Shown here one piece after another: positions 13,023 to 14,292 of a stretch of DNA of 14,292 nucleotides. The stretch lies in NCBI GenBank assembly GCA_028292145.1, contig JAQGMX010000036.1, positions 1 to 14,292 of the forward strand. The letters are read 5' to 3'. The notes beneath the pieces were generated by a model. That model was not told the origin of the DNA. It ran no database searches and saw only the letters and a list, made by a program, of their open reading frames with translations. Numbering within the stretch: position 1 is the stretch's first letter; each line of letters begins with the position of its first letter. The position numbers were made by a program, and so were the translations under genes. Source of the stretch: Variovorax sp. Its GTDB lineage: Bacteria; Pseudomonadota; Gammaproteobacteria; Burkholderiales; Burkholderiaceae_C.

Positions 13023-13730
13023 GTGTCTTTCGAACCCCAGCGCCTCTACCGGCAGATCGCCGACCAGCTCCGAAGCCTGATCGGCAACGGCGAATTCACC
13101 GTCGGTGCGCGTCTGCCGGCAGAGCGTGACCTGGCGCGGCAATTTGGCGTGAGCCGGCCGTCGGTGCGCGAGGCGCTGATCGCACTCGAAGTCGAAGGCT
13201 GGGTCGAGGTACGCACCGGTTCGGGCGTCTACGTGCAGGGCCGCGCGCAGCGCAAGGCCGAACGGCTGCCCGGCACCGAATGGGGTCCGCTGGAGCTGAT
13301 TCGTGCCCGTCGCGTGGTCGAAGGCGAAACCGCCGCGCTCGCCGCCGTGCAGGCCCGCCGCAAGGATCTCGACGCGATGGCGCGCGCGATGACGCAGATG
13401 CAGGAGGCCAGCGCGCGCCTGATCGCACCGATCGAGGGCGACCGTGCGTTCCATCTGGCCATCGTCGGCGCCTGTACCAACGCGGTGTTGACCGAAACCG
13501 TCGAAGGCTTCTGGGATTCGCGCAACGGCCCGATCTTCACGCGGTTGGGCGGCTACTTCGAGACGCCACCGTCGTGGCGCGCAGCGATTTCCGAGCACGC
13601 CGCCATCGTCGATGCGATCGCAGCCGGCGACGCCGGCGCCGCCCGCGCAGCCATGCACACGCACATGGACAAATCGCACCAGCGTTTCAGCGCCAGCTGG
13701 CGACGCCTCCAAAGAAAGAGTCCCCCATGA
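13023..13730 (+). CDS. GntR-family regulator, FadR subfamily (FCD domain)
   Basis: A 235-residue regulator with an N-terminal winged helix-turn-helix (about 5-74: LYRQIADQLRSLI, GARLPAERDLARQFGVSRPSVREAL, VRTGSGVYV) and a C-terminal all-helical FCD ligand domain (about 90-225). Candidate FCD metal and ligand residues are Asp140 and His144 in GDRAFHLAI, His192 in SEHAAIVDAI and His214 in MHTHMDKS. This subfamily senses sugar acids and other carboxylates. It most likely represses the divergent SDR-FAH genes and its own operon through the repeats at 12971-13006. The start is GTG 13023: an in-frame TAA at 13011 rules out anything upstream, and the winged helix begins immediately. No ribosome site is visible, so leaderless translation is possible. 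The stop overlaps the UxaA-family start (ATGA). Confidence 0.93.
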   Translation: MSFEPQRLYRQIADQLRSLIGNGEFTVGARLPAERDLARQFGVSRPSVREALIALEVEGWVEVRTGSGVYVQGRAQRKAERLPGTEWGPLELIRARRVVEGETAALAAVQARRKDLDAMARAMTQMQEASARLIAPIEGDRAFHLAIVGACTNAVLTETVEGFWDSRNGPIFTRLGGYFETPPSWRAAISEHAAIVDAIAAGDAGAARAAMHTHMDKSHQRFSASWRRLQRKSPP

Positions 13731-14292
13731 GCCCGATCGCGCCTTTCATCCGCCTCCACCCGTCCGACGACGTGGTCATCGCGCGCGCGCAACTCGTCGG
13801 CGGCACTCCGATCGAGGCCATCGTGAGTCGCGGCCTGATTCCGCCGGGCCACAAGGTCGCGATGCGGGCCATCGCCACAGGCGAACCGGTGCGCCGTTAC
13901 AACCAGATCATCGGCTTCGCGAGCCAGCCGATCGCGCCCGGCGAACACGTGCATACACACAACCTCGACATGGGCGCCGACAAGGGCCACTTCGAGCGCG
14001 ACTATGCCTACGGCGCCGACGTGAAACCGCCGCCAGCGCCGCGCGAAGCCACCTTCATGGGCATCCGCCGCGCCGATGGCCGCGTCGCGACGCGCAACTA
14101 CATCGGCGTGCTGACCAGCGTGAACTGTTCGGCCACGGCCGCACGCGCCATCGCCGACCACTTCTCACGCAAGACCAACCCTGCGGCGCTGGCGGCGTAT
14201 CCGAATGTTGACGGCATCGTCGCGCTGACGCACGGCACCGGTTGCGGCATGGACACCGAAGGCATGGGCATGCAGATCCTGGAGCGCACGCT
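13727..14292 (+). CDS. UxaA-family sugar-acid dehydratase, N-terminal part (truncated by window)
   Basis: The first 188 residues of a UxaA-family (altronate/galactarate dehydratase-like) protein; full members are roughly 500 residues. It starts at an ATG overlapping the gntR stop, so the two are translationally coupled. The N-terminal SAF-type domain (about 10-98) contains GHKVAMRAIATGEPVRRYNQIIGFA and the histidine-rich EHVHTHNL near 73-80. The main catalytic domain begins at about 108 with GIRRADGRVATRNYIGVL, then NCSATAARAIADHF and GIVALTHGTGCGMD, which are hallmark segments of the family. It removes water from a sugar acid to give a 2-keto-3-deoxy acid. Neighbours suggest a substrate such as L-fuconate or a stereochemically similar aldonate, but this is inference. 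The ORF is open at the last base. Confidence 0.92.
   Translation, partial: MSPIAPFIRLHPSDDVVIARAQLVGGTPIEAIVSRGLIPPGHKVAMRAIATGEPVRRYNQIIGFASQPIAPGEHVHTHNLDMGADKGHFERDYAYGADVKPPPAPREATFMGIRRADGRVATRNYIGVLTSVNCSATAARAIADHFSRKTNPAALAAYPNVDGIVALTHGTGCGMDTEGMGMQILERT

Overview
The window is about 14.3 kb of high-GC, gene-dense chromosome. The gene content and order fit a betaproteobacterium, most likely Comamonadaceae (Variovorax/Acidovorax-like): TetR, long acyl-CoA dehydrogenase, DUF2147 protein, 3-hydroxyacyl-CoA dehydrogenase/enoyl-CoA hydratase fusion, thiolase, TesB-like thioesterase, then a stand-alone crotonase. This placement comes from memory of gene neighbourhoods, not from a search. 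No rRNA, tRNA, CRISPR array or insertion sequence with a recognisable transposase was seen. No stretch longer than 300 bases lacks a gene.

Region 1 (1-9180) is a fatty-acid beta-oxidation locus. Reading down the minus strand from 9099 it runs: TetR regulator, acyl-CoA dehydrogenase, exported DUF2147 protein, FadN-type dehydrogenase/hydratase, DUF559 endonuclease-like gene, thiolase, TesB-like thioesterase and crotonase. Gaps are 42 bp or less and two junctions are ATGA overlaps, so one operon is likely. A YciA-type thioesterase on the plus strand (12-410) converges on its end with 4 bp between the stops. The dehydrogenase introduces the double bond, the fusion protein hydrates and oxidises, and the thiolase cleaves. 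The stand-alone crotonase has the residue pattern of an enoyl-CoA isomerase, and the thioesterases could free stalled acyl-CoAs. A palindrome at 9137-9150 in front of tetR looks like its operator.

The oddest part of region 1 is a 388-bp cassette (3292-3679) between the fusion gene and the thiolase gene. It is a small DUF559 gene bounded by two 36-nt inverted repeats, each containing a perfect 11-bp-arm palindrome. The DUF559 reading frame runs through both repeats and ends in an ATGA overlap with the thiolase start. This is the best candidate here for a poorly described system.

Region 2 (9318-11262, plus strand) is a two-gene unit for exported proteins: a Sec-signal DUF2141 protein and a carotenoid oxygenase-family enzyme with a twin-arginine signal and all four iron-binding histidines.

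Region 3 (11284-14292) looks like a sugar-acid catabolic locus. An SDR dehydrogenase and a fumarylacetoacetate hydrolase-family enzyme are divergent from a FadR-type GntR regulator and a UxaA-family dehydratase that runs off the window end. Together they fit a non-phosphorylative route (sugar acid to 2-keto-3-deoxy acid to 2,4-diketo acid to pyruvate plus a hydroxy acid), as known for L-fuconate and related acids. The divergent intergenic region holds nested inverted repeats that fit an operator sitting on the SDR promoter.
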